A stretch of 64,000 bases of DNA from Streptomyces sp. NBC_01428 (GCF_036231965.1 NZ_CP109499.1:8122001-8186000), one strand, 5' to 3'; shown: positions 24,866-33,883, numbered from the stretch's first letter. Made by a program: numbers and translations. The notes: a model not told the origin generated them from the sequence alone.

Positions 24866-26008
24866 GTGTCCCTCACCTTCCACTGGTTCCTGCCCACCAA
24901 CGGAGACAGCCGCCATGTCGTCGGCGGCGGCCACGGCACGCCCGCCACCGTCTCCGGACAGGACCGCCCGCCGACGGTGGCCTATCTCAGCCAGATCGCC
25001 CGCGCCGCCGAGGACCTGGGGTTCACCGGCGCCCTCACACCGACCGGGGCCTGGTGCGAGGACGCCTGGCTCACCACCGCGATGGTCAGCCAGAACACGG
25101 AGCGCCTGAAGTTCCTCGTGGCGTTCCGGCCGGGCTTCGTGTCGCCCACGCTCGCCGCGCAGATGGCCTCCACCTACCAGCGCCAGACCGGCGGACGGCT
25201 GCTGCTGAACGTGGTCACCGGCGGAGAGAGCCACGAACAGCGTGCCTACGGCGACTTCCTCGACAAGGACGCCCGCTACCGCCGTACCGGCGAGTTCCTC
25301 TCGATCGTCCGGGACCTGTGGGACGGCAAGACCGTCGACCTGGCCGGCGAGCACCTCCGCGTCGAGGACGCACGGCTCGCCCGGGTCCCCGACCCCGTGC
25401 CCGAGGTCTACTTCGGCGGTTCCTCACCCGCCGCCGGCGAGGTCGCCGCCCGGTACGCGGACGTCTACCTCACCTGGGGCGAACCGCCCGCGCAGGTCGC
25501 CGAGAAGATCGCCTGGATCCGCGGGCTCGCCGAACGGGAGGGGCGGACCCTGCGCTTCGGCATCCGCCTGCACGTGATCACCCGCGACACCTCCGAACAG
25601 GCGTGGGCGGAGGCGGGACGGCTCCTCGACGGCTTCGACCCCGCGACGGTGAAGTCCGTCCAGGAGGGGCTGGCCCGCAGCGAGTCGGAGGGCCAGCGGC
25701 GCATGCTCGCGCTGCACGGCGGCGGCCGCGACGGCCTGGAGATCCACCCCAACCTGTGGGCCGGCATCGGCCTGGTGCGCGGCGGTGCCGGCACCGCCCT
25801 GGTCGGCAGCCACGACGAGGTCGCCGACCGCATCGAGGAGTACCACGCCCTGGGCATCGACGAGTTCGTGCTCTCCGGCTACCCGCACCTCGAGGAGGCC
25901 TACTGGTTCGGCGAGGGCGTACTGCCCCGCCTCGCCGCGCGGGGCCGCTGGCACCATCCGTTCGCGACCGGCCCGGCCCCGTCCGCACAGGTGCCCTTCA
26001 CGAGCTGA
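24866..26008 (+). CDS. ssuD: FMNH2-dependent alkanesulfonate monooxygenase
   Basis: 380-residue luciferase-like TIM-barrel enzyme that releases sulfite from alkanesulfonates. Family features are FHWFLPTNGDSRHVVGG at the N-terminus, LMVAF-type strand 4 (LKFLVAFRPGFVSPTLAAQM), LLLNVVTGGESHEQRAYGD, and the C-terminal VLSGYPHLEEAYWFGEGVLP. Length matches SsuD. GTG start with GGAGAA 12 nt upstream. Third gene of the operon after ssuE and the SfnB-like gene; no Ssu ABC transporter is in the window. Confidence 0.9.
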   Translation: MSLTFHWFLPTNGDSRHVVGGGHGTPATVSGQDRPPTVAYLSQIARAAEDLGFTGALTPTGAWCEDAWLTTAMVSQNTERLKFLVAFRPGFVSPTLAAQMASTYQRQTGGRLLLNVVTGGESHEQRAYGDFLDKDARYRRTGEFLSIVRDLWDGKTVDLAGEHLRVEDARLARVPDPVPEVYFGGSSPAAGEVAARYADVYLTWGEPPAQVAEKIAWIRGLAEREGRTLRFGIRLHVITRDTSEQAWAEAGRLLDGFDPATVKSVQEGLARSESEGQRRMLALHGGGRDGLEIHPNLWAGIGLVRGGAGTALVGSHDEVADRIEEYHALGIDEFVLSGYPHLEEAYWFGEGVLPRLAARGRWHHPFATGPAPSAQVPFTS

Positions 26009-26022
26009 GCCCATCGGGACAA

Positions 26023-26058
26023 CCGGCAGAACAGGTCGAGCCGGCAGCACAGGTCGAG
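26023..26058. repeat. Two 18-bp tandem repeats
   Basis: CCGGCAGAACAGGTCGAG followed directly by CCGGCAGCACAGGTCGAG (one mismatch), in the 75-nt gap between convergent ssuD and the second SfnB-like gene. Confidence 0.7.
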
Positions 26059-26083
26059 CCGGGAGCACCGGGGGCCCGGGCGA

Positions 26084-27139
26084 TCAGGGCGTTCCCAGCG
26101 CGTCGAGGTGTGCCGTGCGCACCTCGGCCGTCTGCCCCTGCACCAGCAGGAACATCCCCTCGCGTGCCAGCCGCTGTGCGGGGCTGCTTAGGTCCATCGC
26201 CCGCCCGCCGCCGGCCACGACCGCCGCCGTGGTCGCCGCCCGCATCACGTCGTACGCCCGTGTCTTGCACACCAGCCGCTCGTCGATCCGTTCCGTCGGC
26301 ACCGGGTGGTCGGCGAGCGCGTACGCCTGCCGCCGCACCTCCTCCAGACGTGCCCGCAGCACCTCCGCGGTCCCCTTGGCCGCGGGGTCGCCCTCCAGCA
26401 GGCCGATCGCCGCCGACGTCACCCCGAACACGGCCGGCGAGGCGTTCGTGTTCTTCGGCCGGTCGCCGGCCGCCCAGGACGCGTACGGGACGCGCAGCGC
26501 CACCGCCTCCTCGGGCACCCACAGCCCGTCCAGCTCCAGGGAGACGGTGCGGGACGCGGAGAGCGCGGCGAGCCGCATCGGGGCGGACGCCCGCAGTCCC
26601 GGCTGCTCGCGCGCCTCGGTGAACGCGAACAGGGCTTCGTCGGCGTCGGTCACCCCGGCGAGCAGCATGACGTCGTTGAGCCCCCAGCCCGAGTACCAGG
26701 GGACCGTCCCGTGGAAGCGCAGGCCACCGCGCTCCGCGGTGACCCGTACCGGCACCCGCGGATGGGCGCGGAGCTGCGCGTACGCCACTCCGGACAGCAG
26801 CTCGCCGCGCGCGAGCGGACCGAGCAGCCGCTCCCGTACGGGCAGGCCGAGGTCGGCCTGCGCCAGGGTCGCCACCGGCGTGTGGTGCTGGGTCTGCACG
26901 AACCACGTCGAGCAGCACGCCCCGGCCAGGATCTCCGCGGTCTCCCGCACCACAGCGGGAGGCGCCGCCGACCCGCCGTACGCCACGGGGGCGCTCACCC
27001 CGAGAAGCCCGGACGCCTTGACCGCCTCGACACTGCTCACGGGCACGCCGTCCTGGTCCACCCGCTCCGCGCGGGGCACCAGCACGTCGGCCGCGAGTCT
27101 GCGGGCGGCGGTGACGAGCGGATGCGGTGTGGCGGTCAT
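26084..27139 (-). CDS. Acyl-CoA-dehydrogenase-fold protein (second SfnB/DszC-like)
   Basis: 351-residue acyl-CoA-dehydrogenase-fold protein, about 45 residues shorter than its cousin at 23609 and only distantly similar. It has N-terminal helices (ASGLLGVSAPVAYGG), a middle beta domain (FHGTVPWYSGWGLNDVMLL) and C-terminal helices. It lacks the catalytic base region of true acyl-CoA dehydrogenases as far as I can see, so a flavin monooxygenase or desulfurisation role fits the sulfur locus. Convergent with ssuD; divergent from the DGPF gene. Start at 27139 is chosen for GGGAG upstream rather than the longer open frame. Confidence 0.75.
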   Translation of the reverse strand: MTATPHPLVTAARRLAADVLVPRAERVDQDGVPVSSVEAVKASGLLGVSAPVAYGGSAAPPAVVRETAEILAGACCSTWFVQTQHHTPVATLAQADLGLPVRERLLGPLARGELLSGVAYAQLRAHPRVPVRVTAERGGLRFHGTVPWYSGWGLNDVMLLAGVTDADEALFAFTEAREQPGLRASAPMRLAALSASRTVSLELDGLWVPEEAVALRVPYASWAAGDRPKNTNASPAVFGVTSAAIGLLEGDPAAKGTAEVLRARLEEVRRQAYALADHPVPTERIDERLVCKTRAYDVMRAATTAAVVAGGGRAMDLSSPAQRLAREGMFLLVQGQTAEVRTAHLDALGTP

Positions 27140-27170
27140 CGAAGAAATCTCCCGCTGTCGTCGTGGCGTG

Positions 27171-27197
27171 TGTCGATCCGGCGCCCTCCCGTTCGTG
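27171..27197 (+). promoter_or_regulatory. ECF42-type autoregulatory promoter
   Basis: TGTCGA (27171-27176), 17 nt, CGTG (27194-27197). TGTCGA is the recalled -35 motif of ECF42 targets in Streptomyces (-10 CGA/TC); the -10 matches only partly. It precedes the DGPF-ECF42 pair. Confidence 0.4.
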
Positions 27198-27242
27198 TAG
27201 TCAGTGAGACACCGACCGAGTGAGCATCGAGGAGGACACATC

Positions 27243-27599
27243 ATGAAGTACTACCTGCTGAGCGTGATGCAGCCGCAGGGCGAGCCGCCCGCGCCCGAGA
27301 TCATGCAGGAGATCATGCACAACCTGGAGGTGTTCCACACGGAGCTGCGCGAGGCCGGGGCCTGGGTGTTCGCCGGGGGGCTGAACGGCCCGGAGACCGC
27401 GACCGTGCTGCGCGCCCGGGACGGCGACGTGCTGGTCACCGACGGGCCGTACACCGAGAGCAAGGAGTACCTGGGCGGCATCTGTCTGATCAAGGCGCCG
27501 GACCTGGACGCGGCGCTCACCTGGGGCCGCAAGGCGACCCTCGCGACCACCCTGCCCATCGAGGTCCGCCCGTTCATGCACGAGGCCGACGACCGATGA
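27243..27599 (+). CDS. YCII/DGPF-domain protein
   Basis: 118-residue protein of the YciI-related DGPF family. The family motif appears as DGPYTESKEYLGG (about residues 80-92). DGPF proteins are the genomic partners and regulatory targets of ECF42 sigma factors; their biochemical activity is not known. The ATG at 27243 has GGAGGACACATC before it, preferred over an ATG-less upstream extension. The stop overlaps the sigma start (ATGA), so the two are translationally coupled. Confidence 0.9.
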   Translation: MKYYLLSVMQPQGEPPAPEIMQEIMHNLEVFHTELREAGAWVFAGGLNGPETATVLRARDGDVLVTDGPYTESKEYLGGICLIKAPDLDAALTWGRKATLATTLPIEVRPFMHEADDR

Positions 27600-28795
27600 C
27601 CACCGACGCCGCCGGGATCGAGGCCGTCTTCCGCGCCGAGTACGGCCGGGCGGTCTCCGTCCTCATCCGCCTCCTCGGGGACATCGACCTCGCCGAGGAG
27701 GCGGTCCAGGACGCCTTCACCACGGCGGTCGCGAAGTGGCCGGAGACCGGCACACCGCCGAGCCCGGCCGGCTGGATCATCACCACCGCGCGCAACCGCG
27801 CCGTCGACCGGCTCCGCCGCGAGTCCTCACGAGAGGCCCGGCACGCCGAGGCGGTCCGGCTGCACGCACCGGACGAACCCGCGGAGGAGGGTCCCGTGCG
27901 CGACGACCGGCTCCGTCTGATCTTCACCTGCTGCCACCCGGCGCTCGCCCCCCAGGCCCAGGTGGCCCTCACCCTGCGGCTCCTGGGCGGCCTCACCACG
28001 CCGCAGATCGCGCGCGCCTTCCTCGTCCCCGAAGCCACGATGGCCCAGCGGATCGTCCGCGCCAAGGCCAAGATCCGCGACGCGGGCATCCCCTACCGCA
28101 TCCCCCGCGACGCCGACCTTCCGGACCGGGTCGACGGGGTCCTCGCCGTCGTCTACCTCGTCTTCAACGAGGGGTACGGCGGCCGCGCCGACCTCTGCAC
28201 GGAGGCGGTGCGGCTCGGACGCCTCCTCGTCGAGCTCATGCCGGACGAGCCGGAGGCACTCGGCCTGCTGGCCCTGATGCTGCTCATCGAGGCCCGGCGG
28301 CCCGCCCGCACGAGCGGCGACGGCGACCTGGTCCTCCTCGCCGACCAGGACCGCTCCCGCTGGGACCGTGGCCTGATCGCCGAGGGACAGGACCTGGTGC
28401 GCCGCTGTCTGCGCCGCAACCGGCCCGGGCCCTATCAGATCCAGGCCGCCGTCAACGCCGTGCACAGCGACGCGCCGACCGCGGCCGCCACCGACTGGGA
28501 CCAGATCCGCCGCCTCTACGACCAGCTCATGGCCCTCGCCCCCAGCCCCGTCGTCGCCCTCAACCGCGCCGTCGCCGTGGCCGAGACCGAGGGACCCGGG
28601 ACCGCCCTCGCCCTCGTCGAGGACCTCGACCTCGCCGGCTACCCCGCCTTCCACGCCGTACGAGCGGATCTGCTGCGCCGGCTCGGCCGCACCGGCGAGG
28701 CCGTCGAGGCGTACGACGCCGCCGTCGCGCTGACCGAGAGCGCGCCGGAGCGCGCGCACCTCGAACGGGTCCGGGCCGCCCTCGCGAAGAGCTGA
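27596..28795 (+). CDS. ECF42 sigma factor with C-terminal DUF6596/TPR-like extension
   Basis: 399-residue sigma factor. Residues about 10-75 are region 2 (LLGDIDLAEEAVQDAF), about 105-165 region 4 (LRLLGGLTTPQIARAFLVPEATMAQRI), followed by a 220-residue alpha-helical extension (VYLVFNEGYGG, VALNRAVAVAE, AYDAAVALTE), which in ECF42 proteins is needed for activity and replaces an anti-sigma factor. Coupling to the DGPF gene is the hallmark of this group. The signal is unknown. Confidence 0.92.
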   Translation: MTTDAAGIEAVFRAEYGRAVSVLIRLLGDIDLAEEAVQDAFTTAVAKWPETGTPPSPAGWIITTARNRAVDRLRRESSREARHAEAVRLHAPDEPAEEGPVRDDRLRLIFTCCHPALAPQAQVALTLRLLGGLTTPQIARAFLVPEATMAQRIVRAKAKIRDAGIPYRIPRDADLPDRVDGVLAVVYLVFNEGYGGRADLCTEAVRLGRLLVELMPDEPEALGLLALMLLIEARRPARTSGDGDLVLLADQDRSRWDRGLIAEGQDLVRRCLRRNRPGPYQIQAAVNAVHSDAPTAAATDWDQIRRLYDQLMALAPSPVVALNRAVAVAETEGPGTALALVEDLDLAGYPAFHAVRADLLRRLGRTGEAVEAYDAAVALTESAPERAHLERVRAALAKS

Positions 28796-28860
28796 CCGCG
28801 GGGGCACGCGTTGACCGGCGGCGCCGCAGCGGGCGCCTCTCGCACGGGCGGCCCCGACGC

Positions 28861-29553
28861 TCACACGCTGAGCGCCTCCCGCACCGACCGCTCCGCGTCC
28901 CGGCCGCCTTCTCCGGACGAGGTCACCCGGCCCGCCTCCAGGACGTAGTAGCGCTGCGCGGCCCGCATCGCGAAACCCACGTGCTGCTCGACCAGCAGCA
29001 CCGACAGACCGCCCCGGGCCGCCAAGGAGAGGATCGTCTGCTCGATCTCGGTGACCACCGAGGGCTGGATGCCCTCGGTCGGCTCGTCGAGGAGCAGGAC
29101 CCGAGGCTCCGTCACCAGGGCACGGGCGATGGCCAGTTGCTGTCGCTGGCCGCCGGACAGCAGCCCCGCGCGGCGGCCCGAGAGCGTGCGCAGCGCGGGG
29201 AACAGGTCCAGGGCCTCGGCGACGGCCTCCCTGCCGCGCCGCCGTCCGTCCGCGACGAGCTGGAGGTTCTCCGCGGTGGTGAGGTGCGGGAAGACCTGCT
29301 GGCCCTGGGGGACGTACGCCATCCCGCGCGCCACCCGCTCGTGCGGCGTACGGCGGGTGATGTCCTCGCCGTCGAGGCGGACCGTGCCGCTCTGCGGGCC
29401 CAGCAGTCCGACGGCGGCCCGCAGCAGCGTGCTCTTGCCGGCCCCGTTGTGGCCGAGCACGGCGGCCACCCCGTTGCGCGGCACCTCGACGGAGACGCCG
29501 TGCAGCACGAGACTGCGGTGGTATCCGACGTGGACGGTGTCGATCTCCAGCAT
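28861..29553 (-). CDS. urtE: Urea ABC transporter ATP-binding subunit UrtE
   Basis: 230-residue LivF-type ATPase of a HAAT-family importer. Walker A GHNGAGKSTLL (about residues 34-44), Q-loop PQGQQVFPHLT, signature LLSGGQRQQLAIARAL, Walker B VLLLDEPTEGIQPS, switch LVEQHV. It powers import together with UrtD. Last gene of urtABCDE; its ATG overlaps the urtD stop by one base and has AGGAGG upstream. The urea assignment rests on the whole operon, especially the UrtA sequence. Confidence 0.92.
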   Translation of the reverse strand: MLEIDTVHVGYHRSLVLHGVSVEVPRNGVAAVLGHNGAGKSTLLRAAVGLLGPQSGTVRLDGEDITRRTPHERVARGMAYVPQGQQVFPHLTTAENLQLVADGRRRGREAVAEALDLFPALRTLSGRRAGLLSGGQRQQLAIARALVTEPRVLLLDEPTEGIQPSVVTEIEQTILSLAARGGLSVLLVEQHVGFAMRAAQRYYVLEAGRVTSSGEGGRDAERSVREALSV

Positions 29554-30374
29554 CACGCCTCCTGTACGGCACTCGGTGCGGACACGGTCGCGGCGGGAGC
29601 CTCCGCCGCCGGGGCGGGTCCGGCGGCCGGGTGTCCGAGGTAGACCTCCTGCACCCTCGGGTCCGCCTGGACCTGGGCCACGGTTCCCTCGCTCAGCACC
29701 CGGCCCGCGTGCAGCACGCTGACGCTGCGCGCGAAGGAGCGCATGAAGTCCATGTCGTGCTCGATGACGACGACGGTGCGTTCCTCGCTGATGCGCCGCA
29801 ACAGCTCGCCGGTGGCCTGCCGTTCGTCGTGGCTCATGCCCGCGACGGGTTCGTCCAGCAGCAACAGCCGGACGTCCTGCACCAGCAGCATGCCGATCTC
29901 CAGCCACTGCTTCTGACCGTGCGCGAGCGTCCCCGCCGTACTGTCGGCGAGACCGCTCAGGCCCACCGTCTCCAGCGCGCGGGCCACCGGCTCCGGCACC
30001 CCCCTGCGGCGACGCAGCATGGTCAGGGCGCCCCGGCCCGCGCCCGCCGCGATGTCCAGGTTCTGCAGCACGGTCAGTTCCTCGAACACGGTGGCCGTCT
30101 GGAAAGTGCGGCCGATGCCCGAGCGGGCGATCCGGTGCACGCTGCGCCCGAGGATGTCGGTGCCCCCGAAGCGCACCGAGCCCGAGGCGCGCACCAGTCC
30201 CGTGACCGCGTCGACCAGAGTCGTCTTGCCGGCGCCGTTCGGCCCGATCAGGAAGCGCAGATCGCCGGGCCGGACGTCCAGATCCACTCCGTCGACGGCG
30301 GTGAACCCGTCGAAGCTCACGCGCAGTTGCCGGATCTCCAGCCCCGCCGGCTCGTTGCCCCTGATGTCGGTCAT
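29553..30374 (-). CDS. urtD: Urea ABC transporter ATP-binding subunit UrtD
   Basis: 273-residue LivG-type ATPase: Walker A GPNGAGKTTLVDAV, the RTFQTATVFEELTVLQN region, signature LAHGQKQWLEIGMLL (the LSGGQ variant of UrtD) and Walker B LLLLDEPVAGMSHDE, then VIEHDMDFM. The HGQKQWLEIGMLL form is characteristic of UrtD rather than amino-acid LivG proteins. The C-terminal 25 residues are Ala/Pro-rich and non-conserved. Start at 30374 overlaps urtC by 4 nt. Confidence 0.93.
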   Translation of the reverse strand: MTDIRGNEPAGLEIRQLRVSFDGFTAVDGVDLDVRPGDLRFLIGPNGAGKTTLVDAVTGLVRASGSVRFGGTDILGRSVHRIARSGIGRTFQTATVFEELTVLQNLDIAAGAGRGALTMLRRRRGVPEPVARALETVGLSGLADSTAGTLAHGQKQWLEIGMLLVQDVRLLLLDEPVAGMSHDERQATGELLRRISEERTVVVIEHDMDFMRSFARSVSVLHAGRVLSEGTVAQVQADPRVQEVYLGHPAAGPAPAAEAPAATVSAPSAVQEA

Positions 30375-31486
30375 GCCGTGTCTCCAGCGAGTCGTCGGCC
30401 CGCGCGGCCCCGCTTGACGACCGCGGCCAGCGAGGCGAGGCCGCCCGGCAGGAACGCCAGGGCGACGATGAACAGCAGTCCCTGGAAGTAGGTCCAGCCC
30501 GCGGGGAACTCCTCCGACAGGGCCGTCTTCGCCCAGGCGACACCGATCGCGCCGAGGACCGCGCCCGTGAGGCTGGCCCGCCCGCCGACCGCCGCGCCGA
30601 TGACCAGCTCGATGGACGGCACGATGCCGACGAGGGCGGGGGAGATGATGCCGACGGCGGGTACGAACAGCGCGCCCGCGAGACCGGCCATGCCCGCGGC
30701 GACGACGTACGCCACGAGTTTGACGTTGGCCGGGTCGTAGCCGAGGAAGCGCACCCGCTCCTCCGAGTCCCGTACGGCGACCAGGAGTTCGCCGTAGCGG
30801 CTGTGCAACAGCTGGCGGGCCAGGGCGATCAGCAGGAGCAGCACGGCGGCGATGACGAAGTACACCATCCGCTGGTTGACCGGGTCGTCGAGGTCGTAGC
30901 CGAAGAAGCCCTGGATGTCGGTCAGTCCGTTGGTGCCTCCGGTCGTGGCCTGCTGGCCGACCAGCCAGATCGCGAACGCCGCGGCGAGCGCCTGGCTGAG
31001 GATCGCGAAGTAGGCCCCCTTGACGCGGCGCCGGAAGATGAACGAGCCGAGGATCGCCGCGACCGCCATGGGCAGCAGCACCGTCGCCGCGACGGCGAAC
31101 ACCGGGTTCGCGAACGGCCGCCACCACCAGGGGAGTTCGGTGGCGCTGCCGTACAGCTGCATGAAGTCGGGGAGGTTGCCGGGGCCGGCGTCCGCGATCT
31201 TCAGGTGCATGGCCATGGCGTAGCCGCCCAGCCCGAAGAAGACCCCCTGGCCGAGCGTCAGCAGACCGCCGCGCCCCCAGGCCAGACAGATGCCGACCGC
31301 GACCATCGCGGTGCACAGGTACTTGGCGAGCAGCCCGAGCCGGAAGTCGGACAGCGCGAGCGGGGCGCCGGCGAAGAGCACCAGGGCCGCCACGGCGAAC
31401 CCCGCCGCCGGACGGGCGGCGGCGAAACGGCGCCGGACGGCCGGCGGTCGTTCCGTCTTCGGGGGGAGGGGAGTGGTGGTGGTCAT
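30371..31486 (-). CDS. urtC: Urea ABC transporter permease UrtC
   Basis: 371-residue LivM-type permease with about 9-10 membrane helices after a Pro/Arg-rich cytosolic N-terminus. UrtC-typical segments are ICLAWGRGGLLTLGQGVFFGLGGYAMAMHLKI, FIFRRRVKGAYFAILSQALAAAF and the long insert with TDIQGFFGYDLDDPVNQRM. The start at 31486 follows GAGGAGT and overlaps the urtB stop (ATGA). Confidence 0.93.
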   Translation of the reverse strand: MTTTTPLPPKTERPPAVRRRFAAARPAAGFAVAALVLFAGAPLALSDFRLGLLAKYLCTAMVAVGICLAWGRGGLLTLGQGVFFGLGGYAMAMHLKIADAGPGNLPDFMQLYGSATELPWWWRPFANPVFAVAATVLLPMAVAAILGSFIFRRRVKGAYFAILSQALAAAFAIWLVGQQATTGGTNGLTDIQGFFGYDLDDPVNQRMVYFVIAAVLLLLIALARQLLHSRYGELLVAVRDSEERVRFLGYDPANVKLVAYVVAAGMAGLAGALFVPAVGIISPALVGIVPSIELVIGAAVGGRASLTGAVLGAIGVAWAKTALSEEFPAGWTYFQGLLFIVALAFLPGGLASLAAVVKRGRAGRRLAGDTA

Positions 31487-32379
31487 ACGAGACTCCTCGT
31501 GCGCAGCGTGTACAGGCCCTGCGGCCGCCACTGGAGGAACGCGACGATGGCCACGAGGACCAGCACCTTCGCGACGCTCACGGTCGTCGAGTACTCCAGG
31601 ACCGACTGCAGCGCGCCCAGTACGAAGGCGACGATCACGCTGCCCCGCAGCTGCCCGATGCCGCCGACCACGATCACCAGGAAGGCGTCGATGATGACGT
31701 TGGTGCCCATCGTCGGCCCAATCGGACCGACCAGGGTCAGCGCGACCCCGGCGACCCCCGCGAGGCCCGAGCCGATGAAGAAGGCGGTGCGGTCCACCCG
31801 CGCCGTGGAGATGCCGGACACCTCCGCCAGGTCCCGGTTCTGCACCACCGCGCGGATCCGCCGCCCGAGCGGGGTCAGCCGCAGGGTCAGGGACAGCGCC
31901 ACGACGGCCGCCACCGCCAGCGCGAGGATGAACAGCCGGCTGTTGGCGAAGGTGAGCGGGTCGTCGCCGCCGACGACCGTGATGTTCCCGGTGAGCACGT
32001 CGGGCGCCCGGGTCTGCACATTGGGCGCCCCGAAAATGTCACGGGCGAGTTGCTGGAGCATCAGGGAGACACCCCAGGTGACGAGAAGCGTGTCGAGGGG
32101 GCGCAGATAGAGGCGGCGGATCAGTAGCCATTCCAGCAGCGCCCCGAGTGCGCCCGACACGACAAAGGCGACGGGCAGCGCGACGAGGAGCGACATTCCC
32201 GCGCTCGAAATGGACTTCTGCAGGACATACGTGGTGTAGGCGCCGGCCATGATGAACTCGCCGTGGGCCATGTTGATGACATTCATCTGGCCGAAGGTGA
32301 GTGAGAGGCCGAGCGCGATGAGGAGCAGGACGGCACCGATGCTGACGCCGGTGAACAACTGCCCGAGGATCACGGTCAT
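31483..32379 (-). CDS. urtB: Urea ABC transporter permease UrtB
   Basis: 298-residue LivH-type permease with about eight membrane helices: TGVSIGAVLLLIALGLSLTFGQMNVINMAHGEFIMAGAY at the start, LLVTWGVSLMLQQLARDIFG and GPIGPTMGTNVIIDAFLVIVVGGIGQLRG. It is the shorter UrtB form without the N-terminal extracytoplasmic extension of some cyanobacterial proteins. 63 nt separate it from urtA, so it is read as the same operon. Confidence 0.93.
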   Translation of the reverse strand: MTVILGQLFTGVSIGAVLLLIALGLSLTFGQMNVINMAHGEFIMAGAYTTYVLQKSISSAGMSLLVALPVAFVVSGALGALLEWLLIRRLYLRPLDTLLVTWGVSLMLQQLARDIFGAPNVQTRAPDVLTGNITVVGGDDPLTFANSRLFILALAVAAVVALSLTLRLTPLGRRIRAVVQNRDLAEVSGISTARVDRTAFFIGSGLAGVAGVALTLVGPIGPTMGTNVIIDAFLVIVVGGIGQLRGSVIVAFVLGALQSVLEYSTTVSVAKVLVLVAIVAFLQWRPQGLYTLRTRSLV

Positions 32380-32442
32380 ACGGCGGCTCCGGGGAGTCGG
32401 GACGCGGGGGCCTCGGCGCCGAGGCCCCCGCGCGACGGGTGG

Positions 32443-33699
32443 TCAGGAGAGGCCGGAGGCCCAGTCGTACCCCTTCAGGTAGGGGTCCGGCTTGATCGGC
32501 TTGCCGGAGTCCCAGACCTGCTCGATCAGCCCGTCGGAGCCGATCCTGCCGATGCGGGCCGTCTTGTAGATGTGCTGGGTGGCGCCGTCGACGGTGACCT
32601 TGCCCTCGGGCGCGTCGAAGGTGATGCCGTCGGAGGCGGCCTTCACCTTCTCGGGGTCGAAGGACTGCGCCTTCTCGACCATCGCCTTCCACAGGTAGAC
32701 CGAGGTGTAGGCGGCCTCCATCGGGTCGCTGGTCGGCTTGTCCTTGCCGTACCTGGCCTTGTACGCCTTGACGAACTTGGTGTTCGCCGCCCCCGCGGTC
32801 GTCTGGTAGTAGTTCCAGGCCGTCAGCTGGCCCGCCAGATACTGCGCGCCGATCGACTTGACCTCCTCCTCGGCGATCGACACCGAGACGACCGGCATGC
32901 CCTTGGCCGTCAGACCGGCGGACTTGTACTCCTTGAAGAAGGCCACGTTCGAGTCGCCGTTCAGGGTGTTGAAGACCGCGTCCGCCTTCGACGCCTTCAC
33001 CTTGTTGGCGATCGTGCTGAACTCGGTGGAGCCGAGCGGCGCGTAGTCCTCACCGAGCACCGTCATGCCGTTGGCCTTCGCGTACGCCTTGATCTCCTTG
33101 TTGGCGGTACGCGGGAAGACGTAGTCGCTGCCCACCAGGTAGATCCGCTTCTTGCCCTGGGACTTGAGGTAGTCGAGGGCCGGCACGATCTGCTGGTTGG
33201 TGGTCGCGCCCGTGTAGAAGATGTACGGCGACTGTTCGAGCCCCTCGTACTGCACGGGGTAGAAGAGCAGCGACTTGTTCTTCTCGAAGACCGGCTTGAC
33301 CGCCTTGCGGCTCGCGGAGGTCCAGCAGCCGAAGGTGGCCGCGACCCGGTCCTCCCTGATCAGCTTGCTGGCCTTCTCGGCGAAGGTCGGCCAGTCCGAG
33401 GCGCCGTCCTCGCTGATCGGCCTGATCTTCTTGCCGAGCACCCCGCCCGAGGCGTTGATCTCGTCGATGGCCAGCTTCAGCGAGTCGCGGACGGTCACCT
33501 CACTGATCGCCATCGTGCCCGACAGCGAGTTGAGCAGGCCCACCTTGACGGTGTCGCCCCCGACGTCCGCCTGCGCGGCCTTGTCGGACGTGCCGCCCGC
33601 GTCGGTCTTGGCGCCGCAGGCGGAGAGCGCGACGACGGCCGCGAGTGCGGCGGCGCCGGCTGCCATCCGACGTCGCAGAATACGGGTACCGCTGGACAA
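32443..33699 (-). CDS. urtA: Urea ABC transporter substrate-binding lipoprotein UrtA
   Basis: 418-residue periplasmic-type binding protein anchored as a lipoprotein. A signal peptide with RILRRR precedes a hydrophobic stretch and lipobox ALSAC (Cys28). The mature protein has UrtA hallmarks: VKVGLLNSLSGTMAISEVTV, FGCWTSASRKAVKPVFE, LLFYPVQYEGLEQSPYIFYTG and AAYTSVYLWKAMVEKA. The TTG at 33699 is chosen because AGGGGG lies 5 nt upstream and it provides the charged n-region; an inner ATG at 33666 would lose it. A GlnR-like site lies about 70 nt upstream. Confidence 0.93.
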   Translation of the reverse strand: MSSGTRILRRRMAAGAAALAAVVALSACGAKTDAGGTSDKAAQADVGGDTVKVGLLNSLSGTMAISEVTVRDSLKLAIDEINASGGVLGKKIRPISEDGASDWPTFAEKASKLIREDRVAATFGCWTSASRKAVKPVFEKNKSLLFYPVQYEGLEQSPYIFYTGATTNQQIVPALDYLKSQGKKRIYLVGSDYVFPRTANKEIKAYAKANGMTVLGEDYAPLGSTEFSTIANKVKASKADAVFNTLNGDSNVAFFKEYKSAGLTAKGMPVVSVSIAEEEVKSIGAQYLAGQLTAWNYYQTTAGAANTKFVKAYKARYGKDKPTSDPMEAAYTSVYLWKAMVEKAQSFDPEKVKAASDGITFDAPEGKVTVDGATQHIYKTARIGRIGSDGLIEQVWDSGKPIKPDPYLKGYDWASGLS

Positions 33700-33765
33700 T
33701 AGAACCCCCTCGGGCTGTGGAGGAGACAACCTCCTGAAGTGCGGTCCACAGCCTCAAGTCACCCT

Positions 33766-33781
33766 GTTTCCAAGGTGTTTC
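33766..33781 (-). promoter_or_regulatory. GlnR-type nitrogen box before urtA
   Basis: Minus strand GAAAC, 6 nt, GAAAC, matching half of the Streptomyces GlnR box (gTnAC-n6-GaAAC repeats). Nitrogen control of urea uptake would make sense. Confidence 0.4.
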
Positions 33782-33834
33782 ACCGTACTTTCCCGGCCGT
33801 ATCTTCCCGCTCTCAGACAGGGTTCGGCGAGGAA

Positions 33835-33864
33835 CGCCCGGGACAACAGAAAATGCCCCGGGCG
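33835..33864. repeat. Inverted repeat / hairpin, first of two abutting structures
   Basis: CGCCCGGG, 14-nt loop, CCCGGGCG between the AmiC-like gene and urtA. It abuts the palindrome at 33865 without a spacer. Confidence 0.6.
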
Positions 33865-33883
33865 GAATTCGGCAGCCGAATTC
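33865..33883. promoter_or_regulatory. Perfect 19-bp palindrome between sensor gene and urtA
   Basis: GAATTCGGC, A, GCCGAATTC: a perfect 9-1-9 dyad 64 nt after the stop of the AmiC-like gene and 165 nt before urtA. It could be an operator or part of a terminator/attenuator with the hairpin at 33835. Confidence 0.55.

Noticed and set aside
28820..28837. GGCGCC inverted repeat between the ECF42 gene and urtE as terminator
   Set aside because: Stem of only 6 bp made of a self-complementary hexamer that occurs often by chance in this DNA.
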